From Fibrella aestuarina BUZ 2 (GTDB lineage Bacteria; Bacteroidota; Bacteroidia; Cytophagales; Spirosomataceae), in assembly GCF_000331105.1 (NCBI RefSeq), contig NC_020054.1, forward strand, positions 3,842,478 through 3,906,477: DNA of 64,000 nt, read 5' to 3'. Shown piece after piece: positions 1 to 9,553 of the stretch (position 1 is the stretch's first letter; each line of letters starts with the position of its first letter). The notes below the pieces were generated by a model that saw nothing but the letters and a program-made list of their open reading frames with translations, was not told where the DNA came from and did not search any database. Both the position numbers and the translations under genes were made by a program.

Positions 1-1476
1 GGTCAGGATGTGGTCAGCTACCAGCAACTACTCGCATCGATTTATGAAGATGACCGGCCCCGCATGGAGCAGGCCATTCAGGCGGCATTGGAGCCGTCGT
101 CGACCGGCTATTATGATGTGCAGTTTCGGACGTCGACCACCCAGACTGTCGATGGCCAACCCCGTTGGTTGCATGCGCAGGGGCGGGCCTACGTCGATGT
201 TCGGGGCGCTGCCTATCGGCTATCGGGTGTCGTGCGCGACATTACCGCGCAGGTGCAAACCCGGCAACAACTTGAGATCAGCAAGGCCCGCTTCCGGAGC
301 CTGGTGGCCAACTCGCCTACCGCCACCGTGCTCTTCGTAGGGCCTCAGATCGTGATTGATTCCGTCAACAAGCCGATGCTTCGGATTTGGGGGAAAGATG
401 AGTCGGTCATGGGGCAGCCGGTTCACGAGGTCATGCCAGAGCTAGCGGGCCAGCCTTTTCTGGACCTGCTCCGCCGGGTGTATGATACGGGCGAGTCGTA
501 CCATCAGGCGGAGACCAGAGCGCGCGTGGTAGTTGAAGGGCAATGGCAGGAATCCTGGTTCAATTTTGCCTACAACCCCGTTTATGCCCCGGATGGCAGC
601 ATTTATGGCGTGTTGAACACGGCTACCGACGTGACCGCGCAGGTGGTAGCGCTGCGGGCCAGCGAACAGCGCTATCGGCGTTTGTCTGAAGAGTTAGAGC
701 AGCGGGTTAACCAACGTACCCAGGAATTGAATCTGGCGAACCAGGATCTGAAACGCTCCAACGAAAACTTACAGCAGTTTGCCTACATCGCCTCGCACGA
801 CCTACAGGAGCCCCTGCGAAAGATTCAGTCGTTCGGTGATCTGGTGCTCAGGCAAACAGCCGCCCCGCTAGACGACCAAAGCCGGTTTATGCTGCAACGG
901 ATGGTGGAGGCAGGCAACCGCATGTCGGCGCTGGTCAACGACCTGCTCACGTTCTCGCGGGTAAAAACCCGGCAGGAAGCCTTCAAACAGGTATCCCTGC
1001 AAAAGATTATGGCGCGGGTGCTCGACACGCTGGACCTGGCCATTGAACAAACCGGAGCCAGCATTCATTTGCAGGCCCTACCGCGCGTCAACGGCGACGA
1101 AATGCAGTTGGGCCAGCTGTTTCAGAACTTGTTGAGCAACTCGCTGAAATTTGCGGCGGGCGACCGTACGCCGGTCATCAGCATCACCGTTGGCGAGCAG
1201 GAGCGAGCGACGTTGCCCCCGGATGTGGTGCCAAGTGGCCACGCCGAACGGTTTCACCGAATCGGCGTGGTTGATAACGGCATTGGCTTCGACACCAAGT
1301 ATCTGGATCGCATCTTCCAGGTCTTTCAGCGACTACACGGCAAGAATCAGTACACCGGTACGGGCATCGGGCTGGCTATCTGTCAGCGGGTCGTTGAGAA
1401 TCACGGCGGGGCCATCACGGCCCAGAGCCAACCGGGGCAAGGGTCGACATTCATCGTGTATTTGCCAGTGCCGTGA
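1..1476 (+). CDS. PAS-domain sensor histidine kinase (5' end outside window)
   Basis: Hybrid-free sensor kinase that should autophosphorylate on histidine and pass the phosphate to a response regulator not seen here. The frame is open from base 1, and the visible protein (491 residues) begins inside a PAS/PAC domain, so the true start lies upstream; the GTG at 10 is not the start. A second PAS domain covers about residues 95-215, followed by a coiled linker, a HisKA domain with the phospho-accepting His in ASHDLQEP (codon 796-798), and a GHKL ATPase with N box (LLSNSLKFA), G1 (DNGIGF), F box and G2 (GTGIGLAI). No membrane segment is visible in this part, so it may be cytosolic. No receiver domain follows. 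Identity as a histidine kinase is secure; the signal is unknown. Confidence 0.95.
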   Translation, partial: GQDVVSYQQLLASIYEDDRPRMEQAIQAALEPSSTGYYDVQFRTSTTQTVDGQPRWLHAQGRAYVDVRGAAYRLSGVVRDITAQVQTRQQLEISKARFRSLVANSPTATVLFVGPQIVIDSVNKPMLRIWGKDESVMGQPVHEVMPELAGQPFLDLLRRVYDTGESYHQAETRARVVVEGQWQESWFNFAYNPVYAPDGSIYGVLNTATDVTAQVVALRASEQRYRRLSEELEQRVNQRTQELNLANQDLKRSNENLQQFAYIASHDLQEPLRKIQSFGDLVLRQTAAPLDDQSRFMLQRMVEAGNRMSALVNDLLTFSRVKTRQEAFKQVSLQKIMARVLDTLDLAIEQTGASIHLQALPRVNGDEMQLGQLFQNLLSNSLKFAAGDRTPVISITVGEQERATLPPDVVPSGHAERFHRIGVVDNGIGFDTKYLDRIFQVFQRLHGKNQYTGTGIGLAICQRVVENHGGAITAQSQPGQGSTFIVYLPVP

Positions 1477-1606
1477 GCCAATCACCCAGTTAAGGGTTGG
1501 GTTGGCCGTTGGTGTAGACTTAGCCTTCAAAAGCGTACGGCCACCTGTGTGTTGGCCCCGACTATCAACATCAGCAGGAACGTTGCTTGGCTGAGCTGGC
1601 CAACAA

Positions 1607-1638
1607 AAAAGCTCCGGCACACTGTGACCGAAGCTTTT
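1607..1638 (-). terminator. Hairpin with A/T flanks
   Basis: Arms AAAAGCTCCGG and CCGAAGCTTTT flank a 10-base loop. One position is C/A on the plus strand but G-T, a wobble pair, on the minus strand, where the six A at 1605-1610 would give a U tract. It fits a minus-strand terminator better, yet no minus-strand gene lies just to its right. Confidence 0.45.
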
Positions 1639-1671
1639 CGCATTACGCTTTATCCAACTATAAGGGCTACG

Positions 1672-1700
1672 AGCCACTATGTCCATTAGTGGCTTTTTTT
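1672..1700 (+). terminator. Rho-independent terminator after the histidine kinase
   Basis: Perfect 8-bp stem AGCCACTA / TAGTGGCT with a 7-base loop, followed directly by T residues up to 1700. It lies about 195 bp after the kinase stop codon on the same strand. Confidence 0.8.
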
Positions 1701-2235
1701 AATGGCTATTGTTTTGGTGCTGTGGAACGTGCCTATAACAAGGAGGCGGATGCATCTGCATCGTACGTTTGACGGGTCATGTGAACGTTGAGGCTTCTAC
1801 TACCAATGAGCTTATATACTCAAAGCAATTACAATACCAATGAGTACGAACGAGCCAATTAGGTTTAAATTACAAGTAAAAACCTATTATCATTTAGTAA
1901 ACGGTCAATTTGTCTGGATTAACGGTATTAGGCCGTGAAAAACTTACTACCTGGTGTATTGAGTATAATTATAGTAACGGAGTAGTTTATACGTTTGGAT
2001 GAATATTTCAGCAAAACTGGTCGGATTGCGTATTTAGTCAAGGTGAAATATTTCCTTTACTTGAATAGAAAACAAAGTTGAAACTAAGGTAGTTACGGAG
2101 TAAATATTAACTTATATACGTACCTGCATATAGTATACTAGACTGCTAGGTAATCGACTTGATATCAGCTGCTTAGCTTATAGAAAACCCGGCGCTTGAC
2201 TGTCTATACACTGCTTTCATCCAACGTTTCGCTAT

Positions 2236-2265
2236 CCAGCAGGAGAGAAATGCCTCTCCTGCTGG
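2236..2265. repeat. Perfect 12-bp inverted repeat
   Basis: Arms CCAGCAGGAGAG and CTCTCCTGCTGG are separated by AAATGC. No T run follows on either side, so it is not a classic terminator. It sits in the gene-poor gap, about 400 bp before the TonB receptor start. It could be a protein site or a structured RNA; the sequence does not decide. Confidence 0.6.
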
Positions 2266-2664
2266 TCCCGGTCGATAAGCTACGCTCGGTACTCAATGGG
2301 TTTGGCATACGTGTTTGATAACGCCCGACCTGGAAGCTTCCGCCCGAAACGCCAAGACGGTGCTGGCTGGAATATACGCCCTGATAGAAGGTGAAAGAGG
2401 CTGGCCGGTAACTTTCGTGAAAGTACCTTCTAGTAAATACCTGTTACCTAATTTGTTGCTATCATGCACGTAAAGCCGATACCTCGTATCTAGTAGCAGC
2501 TATCTCATCTACAGTAATTCATGCGGTGAGTTTAAGAAAACAGGCTGATTTCAGTGCTAAAGCTTAATGCGCCTGTAGGGGATAAGCAGTTGTTATGCGG
2601 GAATACGGGCCTTTGGTTGACATTGGGCGTTGCCTTCGCCTGGCCTAGATGCAACCTTAATTGT

Positions 2665-5058
2665 ATGACTCAACGGTTACTCTGTCTTGTGTTCTGGTTG
2701 GTTAGCTCAGGTACGTATGCCCAGGTTATGCATACATTGTCGGGTACGGTGCGTGACTCCGCCACCCATCAACCGATTGCCCGAGCAGCTATTGTCTTAA
2801 ACTATGAACGAGCGGTAACCGGCACCTATACGGATTCTAAGGGTAATTTCTCCATAACTATCCGCGCTGGGCAGCACGTAGTGGCGGTACGTCGACTGGG
2901 CTTTGTACCGTTTCGACAGGCCATTGACCTACGGGACAATACGGTACTGAACGTAGCCCTGGCCACCGTAGCCAGCCAGTTAGAAGAAGTCGTCGTAACG
3001 AGTAAAGGATACGACCCCAACGTACGTCAACCGTTGTTGGGCGTGAGTCAGATTAACCTGGCTGCACTCAAACGAATGCCCGCCGCGCTGGGCGAAGTCG
3101 ATATCCTGCGTAGTCTGCAAATGCTACCGGGTGTGACAAGTGTAGGCGAAGCCGCTAATGGGGTGAATATTCGGGGTGGTACGACCGACCAGAACCTGAT
3201 TCTGATGGACGAAACCCCTATTTTCAATCCAACTCACATGTTTGGCCTGTTCTCGGTATTCCCATCCGATGCCGCCAGCGGACTGGATCTATACAAAGGG
3301 AGCGTACCAGCCCGGTATGGCGGTCGGGCGGCTTCTGTACTGGATATCAGCCTGCGCAATCCTGATCTGAACCAGTTTAAACTAAGCGGGGGGATTAGCC
3401 TGGTCGCTAACCGGCTCACGGTTGAAACCCCGATTGTTGCCGGGAAAGTGGGTGTACTGGTTTCGGGGCGGGGGGCTTTCAACGATTTTCTGCTTCGGCT
3501 TGCCTCCAGTCAGCTAGAGGATATTCGTGCCAAATTCGGTGATGGGGTGGTTAAAGTTTTCTGGCGGATGAATAACAACAACACCCTGACCGCAATGGGC
3601 TACTTGAGCCAGGACTTATTTCAGACGAATCTGCTCGGTAGTTTAGCCAATATAAATGCCATCAAGACCCAGTTTGCGCAGAAAACCACCAATGGTATGG
3701 TACGTTGGTTCCATGCCTTTACGCCCAGACTCAACCTGCAGACTACGGCCCTCTTCGCGTATTACGAACCAACGATTCTGTCAACGGAAGATAGTACAAA
3801 CAACGACGTAGCGCTGAAGCAATCCCTGTTGCAGCGGCAAATCAAGAGCAATCTGAACTACCAGTTACCCAATCAAAAAATAGAGGTCGGGATTAGCGGG
3901 ACGCACTATAAGCTAAATCCGGGCGAGTTGATACCCAACAAAAGCCTGGCGGTAAACTACCAGAAAACGCCTCTTGAACAGGCCATTGAACTGGGTATCT
4001 ACGCGGAGGATGAAATCAGCCTCTCGGATCGATTGGCCGTTTCGGTGGGACTGCGATACGCGTATTTTCTGAATATGGGTCCCTCGGTAGTCCGTCAATA
4101 CGCGGCTGGCGAAGCGATCAAAACCTCGACCGTTGTCGATTCCATAAGGTACAGGGCCGGTCAGGTTAGCCAGCACTATGGGGGGCTGGAACCCCGGCTG
4201 GGTATTCGCTATTCGCTCAATGAGCGTACGTCTTTCAAAGTGGGCTATAACCTGATGCGGCAGTATCTGCAAGTCATCACAAACACCACGACGCCCCTGC
4301 CTACCGCCCGCTGGAAGACCGCCGACCCGCACATTCAGCCGCAGGTGAGTCAACTCGTCTCGGCGGGCTATTTCCATAATTTCCGGGCCAACATCGTCGA
4401 ACTGTCTGCGGAAGTGTACTGGCGACGTACCCAGCACATACTGGACTACAAACCGGGCGCCGATTTCCTGTTGCAGGCCTATCCCGAAACGCAGTTGCTG
4501 ACCGGGTATAACAAGGCATATGGGCTGGAGGTGATGCTGGCGAAAAAGAAAGGCGAACTGACGGGCTGGGTTAATTACACCTACGCCCGCACGCTCAATC
4601 AGGTGGATCAGGGCGCGGGCTTGCAGCAACAAATCAATGGCGGTGACTGGTATCCTGCCAATTATGACCGGCCACACAGCGTCAACATCAGTGTCGCCAT
4701 CAACGCGTCGAAGCAGCACAGCTTCTCGTTTAATTTTGCCTACAGCACGGGTCGCCCCTACACAGCCCCGGAAGGGTTTATCCGATATCAGGGCCGAAAC
4801 TACCCGTATTATGGCGACCGGAACCAGCGCCGGATTCCGGATTATCACCGGCTGGATTTTGCCTGGAACATTTACAATTTGAGTGCAAAAAATCGACGCT
4901 GGCAGGGTCACTGGACATTTACGATCTATAATTTATATGGTCATCGAAACGCGTATTCGATTTTCTACCGAACCGAGGGAGAGGTGACGAAGCCTTACCG
5001 ACTGAGCATTTTCGCGGCCCCCATACCTAGCCTGACCTACAACGTTTCGTTTAACTGA
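2665..5058 (+). CDS. TonB-dependent outer-membrane receptor with carboxypeptidase-like N-domain
   Basis: Imports an unknown ligand across the outer membrane using TonB energy. I start it at ATG 2665 (797 aa) because a signal peptide (MTQRLLCLVFWLVSSGTYAQ) begins there; the frame is open further upstream to a GTG at 2554 that would bury the signal. After the signal come a CarboxypepD_reg-like beta-sandwich (roughly residues 25-110), a plug domain with NIRGG and a long beta-barrel ending in aromatic-rich strands and a final Phe-Asn. The stop codon overlaps the ATG of a DUF4249 lipoprotein gene, so the two are translationally coupled and probably form one uptake complex, as in many Bacteroidota TonB/DUF4249 pairs. 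The ligand cannot be told. Confidence 0.93.
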   Translation: MTQRLLCLVFWLVSSGTYAQVMHTLSGTVRDSATHQPIARAAIVLNYERAVTGTYTDSKGNFSITIRAGQHVVAVRRLGFVPFRQAIDLRDNTVLNVALATVASQLEEVVVTSKGYDPNVRQPLLGVSQINLAALKRMPAALGEVDILRSLQMLPGVTSVGEAANGVNIRGGTTDQNLILMDETPIFNPTHMFGLFSVFPSDAASGLDLYKGSVPARYGGRAASVLDISLRNPDLNQFKLSGGISLVANRLTVETPIVAGKVGVLVSGRGAFNDFLLRLASSQLEDIRAKFGDGVVKVFWRMNNNNTLTAMGYLSQDLFQTNLLGSLANINAIKTQFAQKTTNGMVRWFHAFTPRLNLQTTALFAYYEPTILSTEDSTNNDVALKQSLLQRQIKSNLNYQLPNQKIEVGISGTHYKLNPGELIPNKSLAVNYQKTPLEQAIELGIYAEDEISLSDRLAVSVGLRYAYFLNMGPSVVRQYAAGEAIKTSTVVDSIRYRAGQVSQHYGGLEPRLGIRYSLNERTSFKVGYNLMRQYLQVITNTTTPLPTARWKTADPHIQPQVSQLVSAGYFHNFRANIVELSAEVYWRRTQHILDYKPGADFLLQAYPETQLLTGYNKAYGLEVMLAKKKGELTGWVNYTYARTLNQVDQGAGLQQQINGGDWYPANYDRPHSVNISVAINASKQHSFSFNFAYSTGRPYTAPEGFIRYQGRNYPYYGDRNQRRIPDYHRLDFAWNIYNLSAKNRRWQGHWTFTIYNLYGHRNAYSIFYRTEGEVTKPYRLSIFAAPIPSLTYNVSFN

Positions 5059-6317
5059 TGTTCTGTATGAAGCAGACCATGCACCCGGCAACCCGGCTGT
5101 TGATTTGGCTACTCTTGCTTGGCTTGCCCGTAGCGTGCATTGACCCGGAAGAGGTGAGCATACGGAGTACGTTGGATATCCTGATTGTCGACGGTGTCAT
5201 TACCGACCTGCCCGAACAGATGCTCATTCAACTAAGCCAGGCCAAAGCCGATCAGACCCTGGGGCGAACCAGTACGTTTCCCGTTATGAAAGCAACCGTG
5301 TCGGTCGTGGTCGACTCGACCGAGGTCGTCGTCTGTTCAGAAATACGGGCTGGTGCCTATCAGTTGCCGACCGGCTTCAGGGGGCAGGTGGGCCACGCCT
5401 ATCAGCTTCGGTTTACGCTTAGTGATGGTACTCAGTACGCATCGACGCAACAAGTTATGCCGCCCGTAGCTCCTGTCGGCAAGGTAACGTCCCGGTTTAA
5501 TGCCAACAGCGTCTTTCCGATTATCGATGAAACCTACACCGGCGGCCACGATCTGTTTGTTGATTTTCAGGACCCTGCCAACGAGCGGAACTACTACCGG
5601 TGGGATTGGACCCTCTACGAACCGCAGGACTGGTGTCGGAGCTGCTACGAAGGGATTTACGCGGTCAATTCCGTGACGATTGTGTCCAACTCCATGTTCC
5701 AGTCGACCCAGCAGCCGTTTGAGAATTGCTTCTATCCACCCGTCGGCTCCTCGGCTTATTCGCAGGTCAGGTACAAATCCTACGACTACCCGTGCCGCAC
5801 TCGCTGTTGGGAGATCATTCGGAATCGCGACGACATCAACATTTTCAGCGACCAGTATAGCAATGGTGGGTTGATTATTCGTCGACCCGTTGCCCATATT
5901 CCTTTTTACCAGAATCAGCCCTGTGTCGTTCATCTGCGTCAGCGATCGCTCACGAGTGATGCCTACGAGTATTTCAGTCTGTTTCAGCAGCAAACCCAGC
6001 ACACGGGCGGGCTGGCCGATACGCCCCCGTCAGTGCCAGCCGGTAATGTACATACTGTAAAAAACGGTCAGGAAGCCGTGGTTGGCTATTTCACGGCCTC
6101 GTCGGTCTTTATTCAGCCCCATTACCTCGACCGCAACGATACCCGAGGCATGCCCCCCGGTCTCTTTTATGCCCTCAATGCCCGCTTGCCCTTTGCCGAG
6201 CCCTACCCGCCTTTTGACCTGAAGTTTATTCTTGATGGACCGCCTCGTCCGCCCACCGCAGTGTGCGCGCCAGTCGAGTTCAGAACCCCCGACCGTCCGG
6301 CTGGCTGGCCCAATTAA
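5058..6317 (+). CDS. DUF4249 family lipoprotein
   Basis: 419-residue secreted protein with a hydrophobic signal ending in the lipobox LPVAC, so it should be lipid-anchored, probably on the outer membrane. The body matches the DUF4249 pattern: an N-terminal beta-sandwich beginning just after the cysteine (VDGVITDLPEQ) and a Cys-containing C-terminal half (CRSC, CRTRC). Its ATG shares one base with the receptor stop (TGATG); an in-frame ATG at 5067 is an equally good start. DUF4249 proteins usually accompany a TonB receptor and probably act as its surface partner. The biochemical role of the family is not known. Confidence 0.88.
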   Translation: MFCMKQTMHPATRLLIWLLLLGLPVACIDPEEVSIRSTLDILIVDGVITDLPEQMLIQLSQAKADQTLGRTSTFPVMKATVSVVVDSTEVVVCSEIRAGAYQLPTGFRGQVGHAYQLRFTLSDGTQYASTQQVMPPVAPVGKVTSRFNANSVFPIIDETYTGGHDLFVDFQDPANERNYYRWDWTLYEPQDWCRSCYEGIYAVNSVTIVSNSMFQSTQQPFENCFYPPVGSSAYSQVRYKSYDYPCRTRCWEIIRNRDDINIFSDQYSNGGLIIRRPVAHIPFYQNQPCVVHLRQRSLTSDAYEYFSLFQQQTQHTGGLADTPPSVPAGNVHTVKNGQEAVVGYFTASSVFIQPHYLDRNDTRGMPPGLFYALNARLPFAEPYPPFDLKFILDGPPRPPTAVCAPVEFRTPDRPAGWPN

Positions 6318-6507
6318 CAGCGGATCGCTTCGGCAGCCTGCCGTTTGGGCATTGACAGGCAACGTTGAGGCGGCTGGGTGAACGCAAATAATGGTGCGCA
6401 GAAATTCATGATAAACACTTTATAGTCAACAAATTGCTGTCTAGAGGGCGACTGCTGTTGTGCTATCTGTGCCGGTAGGGGTCCAGCGTTTTACACCTGT
6501 CAGCTTG

Positions 6508-7581
6508 TTAGGATTTAGACCTCGTCAGAGACCAGCTGTATACCGGAACTGCCAGCAGCAGGAGCACGATCAGCAAACCGAATAGTGGCCCACTTATCAG
6601 GATGCCGACGGTGCGGGGTTTAGCATCGGCTGGGTAAGCCGGGTCGTAAAGTACATCGACCAAGTCGCCTGGCTGCACCTGGGGGCTGGTATCATAGGCG
6701 CCCACGCATTCGTAGGCTTGACCCGCTACCTGATAGCGAATCAGGGGGGCGGCTCCAGTCCCGTTTCCCGAGTGCACAAAGCTGATCACCTTGCCCTGCG
6801 TTCGCTGCCCACTGATCAATAAGTGGATGGACTGGCTTATCTGTCGGAGGGAAAAGAACAGCCCTGCCCCCACAACAAGGACAAACACAACCCACCAGCC
6901 GTATGAACGCCCACTACCCTGGCCGGGCTGCAACTGGTGTTGAGCAGCCTCGACGGTTAGCTGGCCAGTGGCCATTTGATTGAGCACCTGCTGCATCAGC
7001 TGCACCGGCACTCTGACAGGGCGTAGTCCCATTTTGGCGGTAGACCACACCACGAACAGGCCAATGATGGTCAGAAGGCAACCAACTCCACCGGCAAGTA
7101 ATCCCAGCAGCCACTGTTCCACAAACGACGCAAGCTGCCCAACGGCTGGCCGGTCTGGATCGTACTGTACCGTCAGGATCTGACCAACGGTGTAGGCCGC
7201 CGGACTGGTGGCCAATCCTTCAAGCTGGTAGGTCTGTCCTGCCACCTGGTAGCTGACGATGGGGGCATAGGTCGGGCGTTTGTGGCGAATGGCGTGGCGG
7301 CTCAGTTTCACGACCTTACCAGTGGTATACCGGGCGTGACTGGCGAAGGCCTGTTTTTCCACGTAGGTAGTAACGGCCAGGCGTAGCAAAAACACGCCCA
7401 CGCTTAGAAAGGCCAGCCCTACCACGGCCCCGATAAGGCCTCGAACCAGGCGCACCCCAACGTTGTCGGCCTCCCTTAGAAGCTGTTCGGCCTGCTGTGG
7501 ACTGAGTGAATTAGCCGATACACGCCGGAACAATTTCCGTAGGTCTAAACCATCAATCGAGTACGTAGGTTGAGTGGTCAT
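6508..7581 (-). CDS. Membrane protein with two DUF3592 domains
   Basis: 357-residue integral membrane protein with about four membrane segments, near residues 45-70, 155-180, 225-245 and at the C-terminus. Two soluble segments resemble each other: each opens GKV, contains IxYQVAGQ-Y and ends in a YDP motif (VQYDPDRP and VLYDPAYP). This is the DUF3592 signature, present twice, so the gene looks like an internal duplication. The N-terminal 40 residues resemble a short cytosolic helix pair. Function is unknown. It stands alone, convergent with the DUF4249 gene. Confidence 0.8.
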   Translation of the reverse strand: MTTQPTYSIDGLDLRKLFRRVSANSLSPQQAEQLLREADNVGVRLVRGLIGAVVGLAFLSVGVFLLRLAVTTYVEKQAFASHARYTTGKVVKLSRHAIRHKRPTYAPIVSYQVAGQTYQLEGLATSPAAYTVGQILTVQYDPDRPAVGQLASFVEQWLLGLLAGGVGCLLTIIGLFVVWSTAKMGLRPVRVPVQLMQQVLNQMATGQLTVEAAQHQLQPGQGSGRSYGWWVVFVLVVGAGLFFSLRQISQSIHLLISGQRTQGKVISFVHSGNGTGAAPLIRYQVAGQAYECVGAYDTSPQVQPGDLVDVLYDPAYPADAKPRTVGILISGPLFGLLIVLLLLAVPVYSWSLTRSKS

Positions 7582-8125
7582 GGCTGTTTACTGAAAAGCT
7601 GGTGTTCGCGGCTTTTGCCAGCAAACAGGCCGCATAACCTTATTGGCAGCCCGCTGACGAGTACGTGTGCACCACGAGCAATGATGCAGTAAAGCAACTC
7701 GGGAAAGGCACAGCGTGCAATCGGATAAGTATATGATTGGTCATCGGACGTACCTGTTGAGGGGCCGCGCGTACCCGAAGCGGCTACACCACTGAAAATC
7801 GAAACACGTTCATGTCGTTTGGTAGCCCCGATGATGGATTAGGATAGCAGTGAGCTAACAACGCGCTTACAGTGAGGTGATAGTTGCAGGTACGTATCTG
7901 TAATTTCCTTCCTTGTCACCTTCGCACAATCGTCGTCGCCAGCGCCTTGTTGACCCCGTCCGATAACTCCAGTGGTTGTAGGGGCAGGGTAGGGGGCTTC
8001 AACGAGGCGCGAGCTAGCTAGCAGGAAAGGGAGACAGCTAGGAATAGCCAGACCAGTAATAGCTTGTGGGTAATCACTGGCCTGGCTGGATTGATGCGCT
8101 AGGTATCGACTGCCGCTATAAGGAG
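7582..8125. other. Intergenic region, no gene seen
   Basis: About 540 bp between the start of the DUF3592 gene and the end of the QorB-like gene. Frames here are short or overlap the neighbours. The right part of the DUF3592 promoter must lie just after 7581, but I see no clear promoter or terminator sequence. Confidence 0.5.
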
Positions 8126-8992
8126 TCAGCTGCCCGGGAAATAACTGGTTTTCAGGTACTCCCGCAGCGACGTTGGCTTGCGGCCCAGCAGTCGCTCGAC
8201 GGTGTCGTGTGTCCCAGCCAGCATGCCGTGTTTGGCGGCGTCACCCCATTGGGCAAAGAAGTTGGCGACGACTTCGGGGAAGCCTGCGGCTACTTTCTGC
8301 GCGATGTAAGGAGCTGGCTCGATGCTTTTGTAAACAATGGGCCGACCCGCCAACGCGGAGAGTTCCCTAGCGATGTCATGAAACGAATAGGCTTCGCTCC
8401 CCGTCAAGGTATACGACCGATTGTCGTGCCCGTCGGTAGTCAACAGGGTCGCTGTGGCGGCGGCCAGTTCGCTCCGCTTGATAAAAGCTATCTTGCCTTC
8501 GCCCGCCGGGAAACGGATCTCCGCGTCAGGCACCTCACTCCCAATCAAGTAGCCAAGGCCTTCAAAATAATAGCCGTTGTGGAGAATGGTATACACCAGT
8601 CCGGAATCTTTGAGGTAGGCTTCAGTAGCCAAATCACTTTCCGTGACCTCCTGCATCACAAATGGTTCGCTGCGCTGGATGCTGGTGTAAAAAAGGTGTT
8701 TGACCCCGGCTTCCTTAGCAGCGTCGATGACGTTCCGGTGTTGGCGAACCCGGTCGGTAAACGCTACGGCGGAAACCAGCAGCAATTTATCAACGCCCCG
8801 GAAGGCTTGCACCAACGCAGGGTAGTCAACGTAGTCGGCTTGGCGGACAGCTACGCCCCGCTCTGTGAGGTCTGTGGCTTTGTTGACGTCGCGCACCAGG
8901 GCTGCAATCTCTGCGGCCGGGGTGGTAGTGAGCAGAAAGTCGATGGTGTCGTGGCCTAACCCACCGGTGGCTCCAGTTACTAGAATCATGAT
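8126..8992 (-). CDS. QorB-like NAD(P)-binding oxidoreductase (NmrA/SDR family)
   Basis: Atypical short-chain dehydrogenase of 288 residues. The Rossmann motif TGATGGLG sits at the very N-terminus when the ATG at 8992 is used (MILVTGATGG), which is why I prefer it to the upstream ATG at 9013 that adds FFF-rich residues. Length and opening closely resemble E. coli QorB (YtfG), an NADPH:quinone oxidoreductase, including the VRQADY and GVDKLLL segments. It is transcribed divergently from an HxlR-family regulator, the same arrangement as ytfG-ytfH. It probably reduces quinones or similar electrophiles and is controlled by that regulator. The substrate assignment is inference. Confidence 0.85.
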   Translation of the reverse strand: MMILVTGATGGLGHDTIDFLLTTTPAAEIAALVRDVNKATDLTERGVAVRQADYVDYPALVQAFRGVDKLLLVSAVAFTDRVRQHRNVIDAAKEAGVKHLFYTSIQRSEPFVMQEVTESDLATEAYLKDSGLVYTILHNGYYFEGLGYLIGSEVPDAEIRFPAGEGKIAFIKRSELAAATATLLTTDGHDNRSYTLTGSEAYSFHDIARELSALAGRPIVYKSIEPAPYIAQKVAAGFPEVVANFFAQWGDAAKHGMLAGTHDTVERLLGRKPTSLREYLKTSYFPGS

Positions 8993-9067
8993 AAAGAAGA
9001 ATATGACCACCACGTCTAAACAGAACGGGCGCCCGGTGGCATTAAAGGCAAAACCCGCTTATATTTG

Positions 9068-9082
9068 CTTGCGATTTGCAAG
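9068..9082. promoter_or_regulatory. Operator candidate 1, CTTGC-N5-GCAAG
   Basis: Perfect inverted repeat with 5-bp arms and a 5-base spacer in the divergent qorB-like/hxlR promoter region. A second copy of the same half-sites lies 35 bp away, centre to centre. Likely binding site for the HxlR dimer. Confidence 0.65.
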
Positions 9083-9103
9083 TGTAAAGCTAGAGCAGAA
9101 CGA

Positions 9104-9116
9104 TTGCAAAATGCAA
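9104..9116. promoter_or_regulatory. Operator candidate 2, TTGC-N5-GCAA
   Basis: Same half-sites and same spacer as the repeat at 9068-9082, ending 20 bp before the HxlR start codon. The pair fits autoregulation plus control of the divergent oxidoreductase. Confidence 0.65.
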
Positions 9117-9136
9117 GTAAAAGGTAAATCTTTTTT

Positions 9137-9553
9137 ATGAAAGAGCTAAAACAGCGCTCCACTTGCCCCATCAGTACATCGCTCGACGTGTTGGGAGACA
9201 AATGGACCCTGCTCATTCTCCGGGACATCGTGTTCGCGGGGAAGTCGTCTTACGGGCAATTCCTAGAGTCAGCGGAAAAAATGGCAACCAACATTTTGGC
9301 CGACCGCCTGGCAATCCTGGAGTCTCAGGGCATCGTAACCAAGACCGTGGCTACCGATAAGAAATCGAAGTTCACCTACCGCCTGACGGAAAAAGGCGTT
9401 GACATCGTCCCCATTCTTGTGGCGCTCGTTGTGTGGGGGGCCAAGCATGGCGAAACGGTTGTCGACCCTGGCTTGCTGGAGGAACTTCGGGCTGGGAAAG
9501 ACGCGGCCGTTGAGAAGTACCAACGGCTTGCCCGCGATAAGGCTTTGGCGTAA
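9137..9553 (+). CDS. HxlR family transcriptional regulator
   Basis: 138-residue winged-helix regulator. The HxlR signature is clear: a near-N-terminal Cys in STCPISTSLDVLGDKWT, then LILRDI, the recognition region and the wing LTEKG. The single early cysteine (residue 10) is the usual redox or electrophile sensing site of this family. It faces a QorB-like oxidoreductase across a promoter with two TTGC-N5-GCAA palindromes, matching the E. coli ytfH-ytfG pair. It probably represses both genes until a quinone or aldehyde modifies the cysteine; that mechanism is inferred from family members. Confidence 0.93.
   Translation: MKELKQRSTCPISTSLDVLGDKWTLLILRDIVFAGKSSYGQFLESAEKMATNILADRLAILESQGIVTKTVATDKKSKFTYRLTEKGVDIVPILVALVVWGAKHGETVVDPGLLEELRAGKDAAVEKYQRLARDKALA

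Larger units (their letters stand above)
1477..2664. other. Long gene-poor, AT-rich intergenic region
   Basis: About 1.2 kb without a convincing gene. It holds two hairpin terminators near its left end (1607-1638 and 1672-1700), an AT-rich stretch from about 1780 to 2200 that stands out from the GC-rich neighbours, and a perfect 12-bp inverted repeat at 2236-2265. I found no tRNA-like fold, no transposase fragment and no convincing small coding frame. The AT-rich part could be promoter DNA for the TonB receptor or decayed foreign DNA. Confidence 0.6.

Noticed and set aside
1587..1772. 61-codon frame after the histidine kinase
   Set aside because: It runs through a Rho-independent terminator (1672-1700) and has no family match.
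3913..4911. 332-codon minus-strand frame opposite the TonB receptor
   Set aside because: Shadow of the receptor barrel, no recognisable family.
8066..8959. 297-codon plus-strand frame
   Set aside because: It lies opposite the QorB-like gene, whose protein has a clear Rossmann motif; the plus-strand product has no recognisable domain.
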